Assembly: GCF_014844095.1 (NCBI RefSeq)
Contig: NZ_CP062163.1
Coordinates: 4,435,501 to 4,499,500 of the forward strand
From: Brevibacillus sp. JNUCC-41
Lineage (GTDB): Bacteria > Bacillota > Bacilli > Bacillales > DSM-1321
Direction: 5' to 3'
Length of the DNA: 64,000 nucleotides
A model generated the notes under the pieces. That model saw only the letters and a program-made list of their open reading frames with translations, did not search any database and had not been told where the DNA came from. Of the stretch, positions 1 to 8,587 are shown piece by piece. Every line of letters starts with the position of its first letter. Positions within the stretch are counted from its first letter, which is position 1. Made by a program: the position numbers and the translations under genes.

Positions 1-177
1 TTAAGCAATATTCGTAAGAAATTGACTTCCAAAAGCCGGGAAATGGAATCTTGGTAAATATTGATTAAATTTTGGATTTATTATACCATTCAATTAGTTA
101 TCTAGTTCCAACCAACAATATGCTTATACTTAATGGATATCATTAATAACGGAGCCAGAAGAAAGGAAGAGAAGCAA

Positions 178-558
178 ATGATTAATAAAGTCGGTCAAAT
201 CATGTTATATGTAAATAACCAAGACGAGTCATTGAAATTTTGGACGGAAAAATTCGGTTTTAGTGTAATTTCTGAAGAAGATAACGGCCAAGGGCTAAGA
301 TGGATTGAAATAGCCCCAACAAAGGAAGCGCAAACGAGTATCATCCTGCATAATAAGGAATTCATCGCTAAAATGCAGCCGGAATTAAATCTTAATACAC
401 CTTCGTTAATGTTTTACTCGGATAATCTTGATGAATTATATAAAGACTTTTCTGAGAAGAATATCAAAGTCGGGGAACTTGTGAATATGCCATCTGGAAG
501 AGTCTTCAATTTTGCTGATAACGAAGATAATTACTTTGCAGTCATGGAAAAGAAGTAA
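178..558 (+). CDS. VOC-superfamily (glyoxalase/bleomycin-resistance-like) protein
   Basis: A 126-residue single-module VOC protein. The opening (KVGQIMLYVNNQDESLKFWTEKFGF) has the beta-alpha pattern of glyoxalase I-like folds, and the C-terminal half (LDELYKDFSEKNIKVG, then FADNEDNYFAVMEK) is the second beta-alpha-beta unit with a terminal Glu typical of a metal ligand. The reading frame is open from 133, but the ATG at 178 is preferred because AGGAAGAG lies just upstream and the fold begins there. Such proteins usually work as dimers; substrate cannot be told from sequence. It is monocistronic and ends in a strong hairpin terminator. Confidence 0.85.
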   Translation: MINKVGQIMLYVNNQDESLKFWTEKFGFSVISEEDNGQGLRWIEIAPTKEAQTSIILHNKEFIAKMQPELNLNTPSLMFYSDNLDELYKDFSEKNIKVGELVNMPSGRVFNFADNEDNYFAVMEKK

Positions 559-578
559 ATCATTTAACTATAAATAAA

Positions 579-628
579 GAACATCAAAACGACTCGAAAT
601 ACTATTTTTAGTCATTTTGATGTTTTTT
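579..628. terminator. Bidirectional intrinsic terminator
   Basis: An inverted repeat (ACATCAAAACGACT / AGTCATTTTGATGT) is followed by a T run on the plus strand. It lies between the convergent VOC gene and ferredoxin gene and can serve both. Confidence 0.8.
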
Positions 629-639
629 TATACTACTAT

Positions 640-960
640 TTAGTCTGCAGGCCTTGGCCCAGAAAGAAGTCCAGAGTTCTCAACCGTCTTGATCGGCCGA
701 ACGGTTATGTCCCCATTCACATAAATTTGACAAGATAAACGCAAATGATCTTCCATTCCTTTTTCTTCAAAGATCTTTTTTTCTTTATGTGTGACCTCCA
801 AAAAATCACCTGCCAAAATTTCCACTCTGCAAGTTGTACATTTAGCCTTCCCGCCGCAGCGGTGGAGAATATTAATACCGTTATCTTCCAATGCTAATAC
901 TAGCTTTTTTCCATTTTCAACTTCAAACGTTCCTTGGTCAAATACTGTTACGCAAGGCAT
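640..960 (-). CDS. 2Fe-2S plant-type ferredoxin
   Basis: A 106-residue soluble ferredoxin with the beta-grasp fold. The cluster ligands are visible as C35-x5-C41-x2-C44 (HRCGGKAKCTTC) plus C77 (LRLSCQIYV), the pattern of plant/adrenodoxin-type [2Fe-2S] proteins. The CGGKAKCTTC spacing is like that of YfhL/Isc-type and Bacillus stand-alone ferredoxins. It begins at an ATG behind an AGGTGG-like site and is transcribed alone, so its electron partner is unknown. Confidence 0.88.
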   Translation of the reverse strand: MPCVTVFDQGTFEVENGKKLVLALEDNGINILHRCGGKAKCTTCRVEILAGDFLEVTHKEKKIFEEKGMEDHLRLSCQIYVNGDITVRPIKTVENSGLLSGPRPAD

Positions 961-1176
961 CTAATACCACCTCTTATTATAAGATATCTTTCAACAGGTC
1001 ATTTATATATCTATTCTCTTACCTTGTCCATATGACATAAAAAAATGTGAAGTCAATTACTGAATGATAGTTAAGATGAATAATTAATTATCTTGAAGAC
1101 AAACTTTAAGTACATTCATAATAGAGAGCCAATTAAGATTTAAAGAAGTGAAATAATAAAAGGGAGGTGCATGCCT

Positions 1177-1797
1177 GTGACTAATGGCAATTGTGATTTT
1201 TCACCAATGAAACAAATGTTAAAAGAGGATATTCGTCAAGTAATATCGTCATTACAGGATAACTTAGAAGCAATGGGTGATGAAAATTATTGTCTTCTTG
1301 GAAACTTCGAGAAAATAAAGGAAAAATTTATATACATCGATATGAAAGCAGCAACCTTTTATTTGAACTGTTATTTGTCACCGTTTACGGACAAATATCC
1401 TGAGTTATCAACTTGCGTACAAAATTTGTCTAATTTGAGACATGGCGGCTTGATTGTGATTCAACGTGGAGACCCTATTGATTCATTGATTCAACCCGGT
1501 ATTTCAATAGGAGCGGAGTTAACCCATTCTTTATTGGAATCAATTTTTTTCCCTGGAAATCCACTACATGATGGCGCCGTATTGGTTAATCAAAATCAAA
1601 TTGTTTCCGCAGCAAATGTCCTTCCGCTTTCAGACAGATCAACAGGGGGAAAAAAACTTGGAACACGCCATCGTTCTGCTTTAGGTTTATCTGAACGGAG
1701 TGATGCCCTTGTATTGGTGGTATCAGAGGAAACAGGAAGAGTTTCATTTGCATTTAATGGGAATCTGTACCCAATTAATGCCCATGGGCCTATATAG
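1177..1797 (+). CDS. cdaS: Sporulation-type diadenylate cyclase (CdaS-like)
   Basis: Condenses two ATP to cyclic di-AMP. The C-terminal DisA_N (DAC) domain shows the two diagnostic motifs: LHDGAV at about residue 132 and GTRHRSALG at about 164. The roughly 60-residue N-terminal helical part (KQMLKEDIRQVISSLQDNLEAMG) has no transmembrane segment, which separates it from CdaA, and no DNA-binding region, which separates it from DisA. Length (206 aa) and layout match B. subtilis CdaS, a cyclase made in the forespore whose N-terminal helices are autoinhibitory. The GTG at 1177 is chosen because AGGGAGG lies 9 nt upstream; the ATG at 1171 is too close to it. Confidence 0.88.
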   Translation: MTNGNCDFSPMKQMLKEDIRQVISSLQDNLEAMGDENYCLLGNFEKIKEKFIYIDMKAATFYLNCYLSPFTDKYPELSTCVQNLSNLRHGGLIVIQRGDPIDSLIQPGISIGAELTHSLLESIFFPGNPLHDGAVLVNQNQIVSAANVLPLSDRSTGGKKLGTRHRSALGLSERSDALVLVVSEETGRVSFAFNGNLYPINAHGPI

Positions 1798-1942
1798 AAT
1801 TTTTGAAACAATAATGTTGTAGGTTATTCATCCCCCGGAAAAATAATCATTTTGGGTAAAGGATAACGTATTTTTATCAATTTTGTCATTCAAAAGCTTA
1901 TTTTCCTCGGAATTACAGGTACGGAATAGGTTATGAATTAAT

Positions 1943-1968
1943 GAACCCGGTGATTTTTACCGGGTTTT
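1943..1968 (+). terminator. Intrinsic terminator after cdaS
   Basis: The stem AACCCGGT / ACCGGGTT is followed by five T residues, about 145 nt after the cdaS stop. Confidence 0.75.
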
Positions 1969-2050
1969 TGGTTGCTTTTTATATAAAAAAAGGCATATGA
2001 TAACTAAGGAGTCTCAAGCAGAAAAGTTATAAAACGAAAGAGGATTTTAA

Positions 2051-2797
2051 ATGATAACCATTAAAAGTGAACGAGAAATAAATTTGATGCATGAAGCGGG
2101 CAAACTTCTTGCTGCGACGCATAGAGAAATTGCAAAAATGATAAAACCGGGCATCACGACTTGGGAAATCGAAGAATTTGTCGATAAGTACTTGGCTGAG
2201 CATGGTGCTACACCTGAACAAAAGGGCTATAACGGCTACAAATATGCAACGTGTGCATCAGTGAATGATGTAATATGCCACGGCTTTCCGCAAAAGAAAG
2301 CCTTAAAAGAGGGAGACATCGTTACAATTGATATGGTGGTGAACCTTAACGGAGGTTTGGCGGATTCTGCTTGGACATATGCAGTCGGTGAAGTTTCCGA
2401 TGAAGCTCAGCGTTTAATGGATGTAACCAAGAATGCTTTATATAGAGGCATCGAAGTTGCACGGGCAGGAAATCGTCTTGGGGACATCGGGCATGCAATC
2501 CAGTCATATGCAGAAGGTGAAAAGTTTTCTGTCGTTCGCGATTTTACGGGGCACGGAATCGGTAAAACCATGCACGAAGACCCAACAGTCCTACATTATG
2601 GCAAGCCAGGTAAAGGTGCGCGTCTAAAAGAGGGAATGGTCATCACGATCGAGCCAATGCTGAATGCAGGAACATGGCACATGAAAATGGACCAAGACGG
2701 CTGGACGGCGAGAACGGCAGATGGAAAACTCTCCGCCCAATATGAACATACCCTCGTCATTACAAAAGAAGATCCGATCATTTTAACGGAACAGTAA
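2051..2797 (+). CDS. map: Methionine aminopeptidase, type I
   Basis: Removes the N-terminal methionine from new proteins. The pita-bread fold ligands are all present: D94 (IDMVV), D105 (LADSAW), H168 (GHGIG), E201 (IEPML) and E232 (YEHT); H77 (ICHGFP) is the substrate-site histidine. At 248 residues without an N-terminal zinc-finger extension it is a type Ia enzyme. The segment after IEPM is typical of the second, stand-alone Bacillus enzyme (MapB/YflG-like) rather than the copy in the ribosomal protein cluster. It starts at ATG 2051 behind AAGAGG and is flanked by terminators on both sides, so it is monocistronic. Confidence 0.92.
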   Translation: MITIKSEREINLMHEAGKLLAATHREIAKMIKPGITTWEIEEFVDKYLAEHGATPEQKGYNGYKYATCASVNDVICHGFPQKKALKEGDIVTIDMVVNLNGGLADSAWTYAVGEVSDEAQRLMDVTKNALYRGIEVARAGNRLGDIGHAIQSYAEGEKFSVVRDFTGHGIGKTMHEDPTVLHYGKPGKGARLKEGMVITIEPMLNAGTWHMKMDQDGWTARTADGKLSAQYEHTLVITKEDPIILTEQ

Positions 2798-2798
2798 A

Positions 2799-2842
2799 CA
2801 AAAAGAAGAAACGGCCTTATCATGTGCCGCTTCTTCTTTTTG
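2799..2842 (+). terminator. Intrinsic terminator after map
   Basis: A 16-bp stem (AAAAGAAGAAACGGC / GCCGCTTCTTCTTTT) with a T-rich tail starts 2 nt after the map stop codon. Confidence 0.85.
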
Positions 2843-3042
2843 CTTTATCAAAATATACCACAATAAAACTCGACAGAATATTCTGAATCCCTCACTCCCC
2901 CAATAGAGCGAATTCGAAAAATTAGTAATAGGCAGGCAGGCATTAAAAACTTTACTATTATGTGGGAGCACAGGATAATAAGGGGAAGGAAGAAATAATT
3001 AATAATATGTTATATAAACACTATATAAAGGGGGTTTTGACA

Positions 3043-3795
3043 GTGAAGAAAGGGGAGAAACTGTCTGCAACGGTTGAAACGGTTGGGTTGAGCCAGCGGG
3101 AATTTTTAACGATTTTTTTACTACACTCTTTGAGAATAAAAGCGAATTATCCAAGGGCGATTCATCAGGACCTAAAAAATACGTTCACTGGAAAAGTGCA
3201 TAGCTATGACTATCTATGTAAAATATCCAATACGCTAGTCGAATCCAACCATTTATCACTATATACGGATAAGGGAAGAAATTATTATCAAATTACTGAA
3301 AAAGGCAAAGAGCTTTACATATGGTACCAAGAAAATTTCCTGGAACGGTTTTCCGAAGTGAAAAAGGTCATTGATCGCTTCATGTTCGATTTAAGGGGTT
3401 CTGGTGAAAACCCACCGGTTATTAATGAACTGCCAGAAGAATACAGGTCGTATTTCTCGAAAATAATATCGGTGAAAGACCTTGTCCGTTATGTAACTTT
3501 AAAAGCCGCTTTCACTAAGAAGCCTATTTATATGGGGGAAATTGGCGATCTGCTTAAAAATCAGTTCGGTTGGATCGCTTCAAACGGGTATTTATACGAT
3601 TTATCTCATGAAATGGAAGAGAACGGCCTTCTTGTCGGCAGATGGGAAAGTGAAAAACGAACTAAACGGTATTTACGAATCACCGATGAAGGACAGCATC
3701 ATTACAAACAGATTGCGGATTCTGCCGCCTTTCAAGTCCAGGAAATCCAAAAATACATGGCCAGTGTCGTTATGTTCCTAAAAGAAAAGAATTAA
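3043..3795 (+). CDS. PadR-like winged-helix transcriptional regulator with two wings
   Basis: A 250-residue protein with two related winged-helix regions: one from LSQREFLTIFLL to KGRNYYQITEKGKELY, and one from LVRYVTLKAAF to KRTKRYLRITDEGQHHY. Each ends in the Y-x-I-T-E/D-x-G wing characteristic of PadR regulators, so it looks like an internal duplication. The GTG at 3043 is preferred, with AAAGGGGG 8 nt upstream; the upstream ATG at 3008 has no clear site. It precedes the GTPase gene by 117 nt on the same strand, suggesting it controls or is co-expressed with it. No ligand can be named. Confidence 0.7.
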   Translation: MKKGEKLSATVETVGLSQREFLTIFLLHSLRIKANYPRAIHQDLKNTFTGKVHSYDYLCKISNTLVESNHLSLYTDKGRNYYQITEKGKELYIWYQENFLERFSEVKKVIDRFMFDLRGSGENPPVINELPEEYRSYFSKIISVKDLVRYVTLKAAFTKKPIYMGEIGDLLKNQFGWIASNGYLYDLSHEMEENGLLVGRWESEKRTKRYLRITDEGQHHYKQIADSAAFQVQEIQKYMASVVMFLKEKN

Positions 3796-3912
3796 ATGAA
3801 AATATGAAATGGAGCCCCTTAATTTTGCAAGGAGATTGGAGTTACATGCTTAAATTGGATCGTTCCAGGGTAAATGTTACTTAAAAAACTTCTTAACAAG
3901 GGGGAATGACTG

Positions 3913-5160
3913 ATGGTGGAAAAACACGATGAAATGGGAAGCATATTCAGTTTCATTAAAGGCCAAGTAAATAAGCTGCCTATTTCACAATCGAAAAAGA
4001 ACAAAATGCTCGACCAGCTCTTAAAGTTAAAAACAATGACAGTTGATGCAAGGGAACCGAGAATTGCTCTTGTCGGAAGGCGAGGGTCCGGAAAATCATC
4101 ACTGATCAATGCGATGTTTGGACAGGAACGGCAATATGTCAGTTCCGTTAAATCTGGAACGGGTAAGGGAAAATGGCTTTGGTACCCGAGTGATGCCGAG
4201 CCCAAAATCCGTTTGCTGGACTCCCGGGGGCTGGGAGAGAGTGAAGCTCCTACTGAAGAGTTCGAAGAAGAAACACCAATGGATGAATTGATAAAAGCGG
4301 TAACCGAAGAACAGCCTGATGTGTTTCTTTTCTTGATTAAGGCAAAAGAAACGGATTCACGTATTGAAGAAGATTTACAAGAGTTGAAAAAGCTGCGGAA
4401 AATCGTTAAAGAGAATCACCATTATGATGTACCTGTCATCTGTGTGGTCACACAAGTGGATGAATTAGATCCGCCACATTATAAACAAGTACCTTTTGAT
4501 GCCAATCCTAAGAAAAAACAAAATATTGATGAAGCCATCGCTTTGATGTCAAAACGATTTAAAGAGAGTGATATACCACTATTGAACACCATTCCTACTT
4601 GTTCGTATATTGATTTTGATGAAGGCGGAAATATTGAATATGATATGCGTTGGAACATAGAATTGCTTTCTGATTACTTGATCGAGGCCTTACCCAGTGA
4701 AGCGAAGCTGAAGACCGCCAAAGCGATGCAGAGCCAATTCGTTAAGAAGAAATTCGCGCGGACGATAGTGGGAACGTTTACGGCAATAGCCGGTATAATC
4801 GGTGCAGAGCCAATACCTTTCGCCGATTTTCCCATTTTGACTGGCATTCAAGGTTTGATGATTGTGGTGATTGGTTTTATCGCGGATAAAGAGATCAATA
4901 CGAAAACGGCAAGTGAATTCATTGCGGCATTAGGGATCAATGTTGGAATCGGTCTCCTTGTCAGAGAAGGGGTCAGGGCTGCAGTCCGTTTCATCCCAGG
5001 AGCTGGTCTAGCCGTTTCCGGTGCGGTAGCGGGCGCGGTCACATATGGAATCGGGCAAGCAGCGATAGCTTACTTTCTCGAAAACAAAGATATTGATCAG
5101 GCGAAGGAAGCTTACAAGAATGCGAACAAAGAATATAAAAATGAAGATATTGACTCTTAA
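3913..5160 (+). CDS. Era/dynamin-like GTPase with C-terminal DUF697-type hydrophobic domain
   Basis: A 415-residue P-loop GTPase. G1 is GRRGSGKSS (55-63), G3 is DSRG (103-106) and G4 is TQVD (180-183), so the nucleotide should be GTP. The C-terminal third has hydrophobic glycine/alanine-rich segments (TIVGTFTAIAGIIGAEPIPFADF, then LTGIQGLMIVVIGFIA, then VRFIPGAGLAVSGAVAGAV) matching the DUF697/YcjF-type domain, which probably lets it bind membrane. The ATG at 3913 has AAGGGGG 8 nt upstream. Related proteins are linked to envelope stress in other bacteria, but the role here is unknown. Confidence 0.8.
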   Translation: MVEKHDEMGSIFSFIKGQVNKLPISQSKKNKMLDQLLKLKTMTVDAREPRIALVGRRGSGKSSLINAMFGQERQYVSSVKSGTGKGKWLWYPSDAEPKIRLLDSRGLGESEAPTEEFEEETPMDELIKAVTEEQPDVFLFLIKAKETDSRIEEDLQELKKLRKIVKENHHYDVPVICVVTQVDELDPPHYKQVPFDANPKKKQNIDEAIALMSKRFKESDIPLLNTIPTCSYIDFDEGGNIEYDMRWNIELLSDYLIEALPSEAKLKTAKAMQSQFVKKKFARTIVGTFTAIAGIIGAEPIPFADFPILTGIQGLMIVVIGFIADKEINTKTASEFIAALGINVGIGLLVREGVRAAVRFIPGAGLAVSGAVAGAVTYGIGQAAIAYFLENKDIDQAKEAYKNANKEYKNEDIDS

Positions 5161-5270
5161 TGGGCAAATTCAAACTATATACTACACTAAGGTGATATGA
5201 TAAATTGGAGTTCGCAGTTCTGTTTCTGCTGCTGTATGGTTCAGGATTTTCTACAGGAGGGATGATCTTC

Positions 5271-6413
5271 ATGTCGTTTTTTCAATCACGGAAGCAAAAG
5301 GAATATATACAAAAATTAGAGGAAGCGATTCAGTCCTTTTCCAGCCGAGCTGAAGCGCTTGATGATTCAAAGGGATTTCCTTTTGAAAACATTCAGGAGT
5401 TAAAGGAATTCGGATATCCCCAATTAACTTTAGCAAAAGAAGATGGCGGATATGGCGGTTCCTTATATGATTTTCTCCTTTGCCAAGAAAAAATAGCCCA
5501 ATATTGCGGCCCAACAGCCTTAGGGATAGGCTGGCATGTTGGAACGGTCCTATCCTTAACGGAGAAGAGACCATGGGAAAAAGGAGTCATGGATGAATTG
5601 TTTGATGAAGTGTCGAAAGGAGCTCTCATCAACACGGCGGCATCCGAGGCTGGAACGGGAAGCCCGACGCGCGGAGGCCGACCGGAAACGATCGCTATCA
5701 AAAAGGGTCAGCAATGGAAGTTGAATGGCAGAAAGACCTTTACTACACTCTCTCCTGTTCTTGATATTTTTCTAGTAACGGCATGGGTTCCCGAGGATGA
5801 GCGGCTAGGCACATTTTTAATTCATCGTGATGTAATGGGGGTAAGTATAGAAGAAACTTGGGATATGATTTCCATGCAGGGGACAGGAAGTCATGATTTG
5901 GTGTTAAATGACGTCAGCCTGCCTGAAAAGTATTATGTCATGAAAAGTAATCCAGGTGAAAAAAGAAAACCTGAAGCGTGGCTATTACATATACCGGCTT
6001 GCTACTTGGGAATCGCAGTGGCTGCCAGAAATTACGCAGTCGAATTTGCGAAAACCTATTCTCCCAATAGCTTACCAGGACCAATCAGGGACCTTCCGAA
6101 TGTTCAAAGAACAATTGGGGAGATGGAATTGGAATTGGGCGAAGCACACCATTTCCTCTACTCTGTCGCAGAAAAATGGGTGCGGAACCCTGAAGATCAT
6201 GAGGAATTATCGGAGCAATTGGGTGCCGTAAAGTTATCAGTCGTCAACAAATCGATTTCCATCGTCGATAAAGCGATGAGGGTCGTCGGAGCCAAAAGTT
6301 TACAACGAAATAATCCCCTGCAACGTTACTATAGGGATGTACGCGCAGGACTTCATAATCCTCCGATGGATGATGCGACAATCACCATGCTCGCAAAGTC
6401 AGCTCTTTATTAA
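5271..6413 (+). CDS. Acyl-CoA dehydrogenase family protein
   Basis: A 380-residue FAD-dependent acyl-CoA dehydrogenase-like protein. Visible features are the N-terminal helical domain (FENIQELKEFGYPQLTLAKEDGG), the flavin-binding middle (NTAASEAGTGSPTRGG, then WKLNGRKTFTT), and a C-terminal helical domain with the RDVRAGLHNPP stretch near the end. The ATG at 5271 is preferred because AGGAGG sits 10 nt upstream; the ATG at 5262 is only 1 nt from it. It follows the GTPase but no partner electron-transfer or CoA-ligase genes adjoin it. Substrate is undetermined, and it could act on a non-CoA substrate like other divergent family members. Confidence 0.8.
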   Translation: MSFFQSRKQKEYIQKLEEAIQSFSSRAEALDDSKGFPFENIQELKEFGYPQLTLAKEDGGYGGSLYDFLLCQEKIAQYCGPTALGIGWHVGTVLSLTEKRPWEKGVMDELFDEVSKGALINTAASEAGTGSPTRGGRPETIAIKKGQQWKLNGRKTFTTLSPVLDIFLVTAWVPEDERLGTFLIHRDVMGVSIEETWDMISMQGTGSHDLVLNDVSLPEKYYVMKSNPGEKRKPEAWLLHIPACYLGIAVAARNYAVEFAKTYSPNSLPGPIRDLPNVQRTIGEMELELGEAHHFLYSVAEKWVRNPEDHEELSEQLGAVKLSVVNKSISIVDKAMRVVGAKSLQRNNPLQRYYRDVRAGLHNPPMDDATITMLAKSALY

Positions 6414-6439
6414 GTTCTTATTCTTTATTTTCATGAAGG

Positions 6440-6473
6440 CACTGAAATGACTTCGTCGTTTCAGTGTTTTTTC
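6440..6473 (+). terminator. Intrinsic terminator after acyl-CoA dehydrogenase
   Basis: A 10-bp stem (ACTGAAATGA / TCGTTTCAGT, one G-T pair) with loop CTTCG is followed by six T residues. Confidence 0.85.
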
Positions 6474-6926
6474 TGTTCATTTTTTAGCTATTCATCTTTT
6501 GTATCTCGGTAAAGTTATGCATAAAAATCCTCTCTAATGTGAACCCGTATCACATACTCTCCCATCGAAAAGCCTATTAAGCCGTACTTCAAAAAGTTGT
6601 TCCATATAGTTCTGGGAGTGAGCGTAGCTGCAATTCAACGTCCGTGATAATTCGTTTCTGTGAATAATTTAACGGAATGTGAAAAAAACCTTATCCATGT
6701 GTAAGCGATGGTCACCGTGCCTTCTTCAAACCGTTCAGTTTTGCATGAGGTGAGACACTGAAATTCCATGCCAAATCATTGAACAAAAAACCTTACGGAC
6801 GATATATTAAGGCAAAAAAGGTGGGAATGGATCTAGTTCTTTGCTTATCAATAGAGAATCATCCAAGTGTTATAAAACACTATGTCCATTAACTATTATC
6901 AACGTATAAATAAAAAGAGGTTTACA
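6474..6926. other. Intergenic stretch without recognised genes
   Basis: About 450 nt between the dehydrogenase terminator and the copper locus. No open frame with a ribosome binding site and no clear RNA element was seen on either strand. It may hold old gene remnants that can no longer be identified. Confidence 0.5.
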
Positions 6927-6941
6927 TACCATAGGGGGGTA
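6927..6941 (+). promoter_or_regulatory. Candidate CsoR-family operator
   Basis: TACCATAGGGGGGTA resembles the G-tract pseudo-palindromes (TACC...GGGGTA) bound by copper-sensing CsoR repressors and lies 33 nt upstream of the csoR-like gene, where autoregulation is expected. A related short palindrome (ATACCAGGGTAT) sits at 7601-7612 inside the truncated gene downstream of copZ. Confidence 0.5.
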
Positions 6942-6973
6942 AAGTATTCTTTCGTTAAAGGAGTTGAGAAAAA

Positions 6974-7317
6974 TTGTCAATGAATTCAGAAGGTCTTGAT
7001 AATATTGTTGAAATCGATTCATGTTGCTCATCAGAAAATAAAAGGAAAAGTCACCATTCAGATAAAGTGAAAAAAATTTAGCAACAAGATTAAATCGGGT
7101 TGAAGGACAAATCCGGGGAATAAAAGGTTTAATTGAAAAAGATACGTATGACGATGTAATTACACAAATTGCTGCGACCCAATCAGCTTTAAATAGTGTT
7201 GCCCGAATTTTATTGGAGGTTCATTTGAAAAGCTGTGTCCTTGAAAGAATTCAAGAGGGAGATACAGAGGTTTTAGATGAGGTACTGGTTACATTTCAAA
7301 AATTAATGAAAAAATAG
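6974..7317 (+). pseudogene. csoR: Frameshifted CsoR-like copper-sensing repressor
   Basis: Reading from a TTG at 6974 (AAAGGAG 10 nt upstream) gives a short N-terminus that stops at TAG 7079-7081, directly after a run of seven A (7070-7076). One extra A would continue into LATRLNRVEGQIRGIKGL and onward to the stop at 7315-7317, an ordinary CsoR/DUF156 helical repressor. The second and third copper ligands are present (EVHLKSC). From memory of staphylococcal-type CsoR proteins, the first ligand is in a YCDDV motif; here it reads YDDV, as if the Cys codon were deleted. So the gene carries both a frameshift and a missing metal ligand. A sequencing error could explain only the first. Confidence 0.75.
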
Positions 7318-7337
7318 AAGGGGATTGATCATTCATT

Positions 7338-7544
7338 ATGGTTAAAAACAATGTAAATCTAAAGGGTATGACTTGTGGACATTGCATTAGTGCGATTGAA
7401 GGTAGTGTAGGGAAATTACCTGGAGTTAACTCCGTGAAAGTAAACTTGGATTCAGGGACTGTTGCAGTGGAATTTAATCCAGATGAAGTAACCCTTGACT
7501 CTATTAAGGAAACAATTGACGATCAGGGTTATGATGTACAATAA
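7338..7544 (+). CDS. copZ: Copper chaperone CopZ
   Basis: A 68-residue heavy-metal-associated (HMA) domain of beta-alpha-beta-beta-alpha-beta form. The metal site MTCGHC has C13 and C16, and the rest (GVNSVKVNLDSGTVAVEF, then IDDQGYDV) is a close fit to Bacillus CopZ. It binds Cu(I) in the cytoplasm and normally hands it to the CopA ATPase or to CsoR. It lies 20 nt after the csoR-like frame. The usual downstream copA is absent, so its main partner is missing from this locus. Confidence 0.9.
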   Translation: MVKNNVNLKGMTCGHCISAIEGSVGKLPGVNSVKVNLDSGTVAVEFNPDEVTLDSIKETIDDQGYDVQ

Positions 7545-7558
7545 CATTTAATAAAGAA

Positions 7559-7585
7559 CGTGCGAATTGAAGCACGATTTCTTTT
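7559..7585 (+). terminator. Probable terminator after copZ
   Basis: A short stem (CGTGC / GCACG) with a T-rich tail (ATTTCTTTT) starts 15 nt after the copZ stop. Confidence 0.55.
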
Positions 7586-8233
7586 AGAGTAACATATACT
7601 ATACCAGGGTATGGTTTAAAATATGTCACAAACGTAAAGTATGAAAAAGGCTTAATTACAATCGATGTGAAGGATAAAGATCAAAAATCACCTAAATTAG
7701 AAATATCACATGAAAAGAGTATGCATTTAATTATTGTAAGTGCCGACTTAGAAGATTATTATCATCTACATCCTGTGAAAAAGGGAAATGGCATGTATAC
7801 TCAGAAATTCGCCCTACCTGAAAACTCTTATAAAGTGTTTGTTGATATTAAACCAAAAAATCTTGCCTATCAGGTTAGTCCGATAGAGCTGCTGGTGGGT
7901 GAAGGCCATGGTGAACATGAGGAAAGGTCAAATTTAACAAAAACAATCAATGAAAAGACAGTTGAATTAACAACTACAGAGCCAGGGATAAACAAAGATG
8001 TGACGTTAAACTTTGATACGAAAGGGATTACTTCAGAGCCCTATCTGGGGGCTCTAGGCCATGTTGTTATTTTGGATGATAAGGGTGAAAAATTTGTTCA
8101 TGTGCACCCTACATCAGAAGAAAAGACACAATTTGAAACAAAATTTGATAAGCCTGGGATCTACAAAGTGTGGGGAGAATTTAAATTTGATGGTAAAGTC
8201 AATAGCTATCCATTTGTTATAGAGGTCAAATAA
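7571..8233 (+). pseudogene. 5'-truncated metal-associated HxHP-motif exported protein
   Basis: The frame is open from just after the stop at 7568-7570 and already reads like the inside of a domain (TYTIPGYGLKYVTNVKYEKG), with no signal peptide or lipobox. A GTG at 7667 could start a 188-residue product but has no good ribosome binding site. Two related units carry YHLHP and FVHVHP motifs around EKSMHLIIVS and LGALGHVVIL, as in Bacillus exported or lipoprotein YtkA/FixH-like proteins near copper genes. I infer the export signal and N-terminus were lost in the same deletion that removed copA. Expression as a cytosolic remnant cannot be excluded. Confidence 0.6.
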
Positions 8234-8254
8234 AAAGGATAAAGGGGAATTTTT

Positions 8255-8587
8255 ATGAACTTAGATGGGGGTAGCAAACATCTATTAATTTGCAACGGGA
8301 AAACATGCACGAAAAATGGAGCAGAAGAAGTAACAGAGACCATTAGGGGAGAATTGAAAAAATTAGAGCTACAAAAGGAGATTCACACAACAAAAACATT
8401 ATGTAACGGCCAATGCAAGCATGGTCCGATAGCTATTCTATATCCACAAGGGACCTGGTTTAAAGAAATGAATCAAACAAAAAGTGAGGAACTTATTCGT
8501 CAATTAAAAGAAGATGACAATGTTCATTTAGACTCTGAACTTTATTACCATGATGGGAAGACATTTAAGAACCATGAGATTGAATGA
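8255..8587 (+). CDS. Thioredoxin-like [2Fe-2S] ferredoxin domain protein
   Basis: A 110-residue protein with the four-Cys pattern of Shethna/thioredoxin-like [2Fe-2S] ferredoxins: CNGKTC near residues 13-18 and CNGQCKHGP near 50-58. The rest (IAILYPQGTWFKEM, then EELIRQLKED) fits the thioredoxin-fold C-terminus. Such stand-alone domains are met in Bacillus, often near cobalamin or metal genes, and are taken to carry electrons. A ribosome binding site (AAAGGGGA) lies just upstream, 21 nt after the previous frame. The partner is unknown. Confidence 0.75.
   Translation: MNLDGGSKHLLICNGKTCTKNGAEEVTETIRGELKKLELQKEIHTTKTLCNGQCKHGPIAILYPQGTWFKEMNQTKSEELIRQLKEDDNVHLDSELYYHDGKTFKNHEIE

Noticed and set aside
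7601..7612. ATACCAGGGTAT palindrome as a second copper operator
   Set aside because: It lies inside decayed coding sequence (reads IPGY) with no promoter nearby, so it is mentioned only as a possibility.
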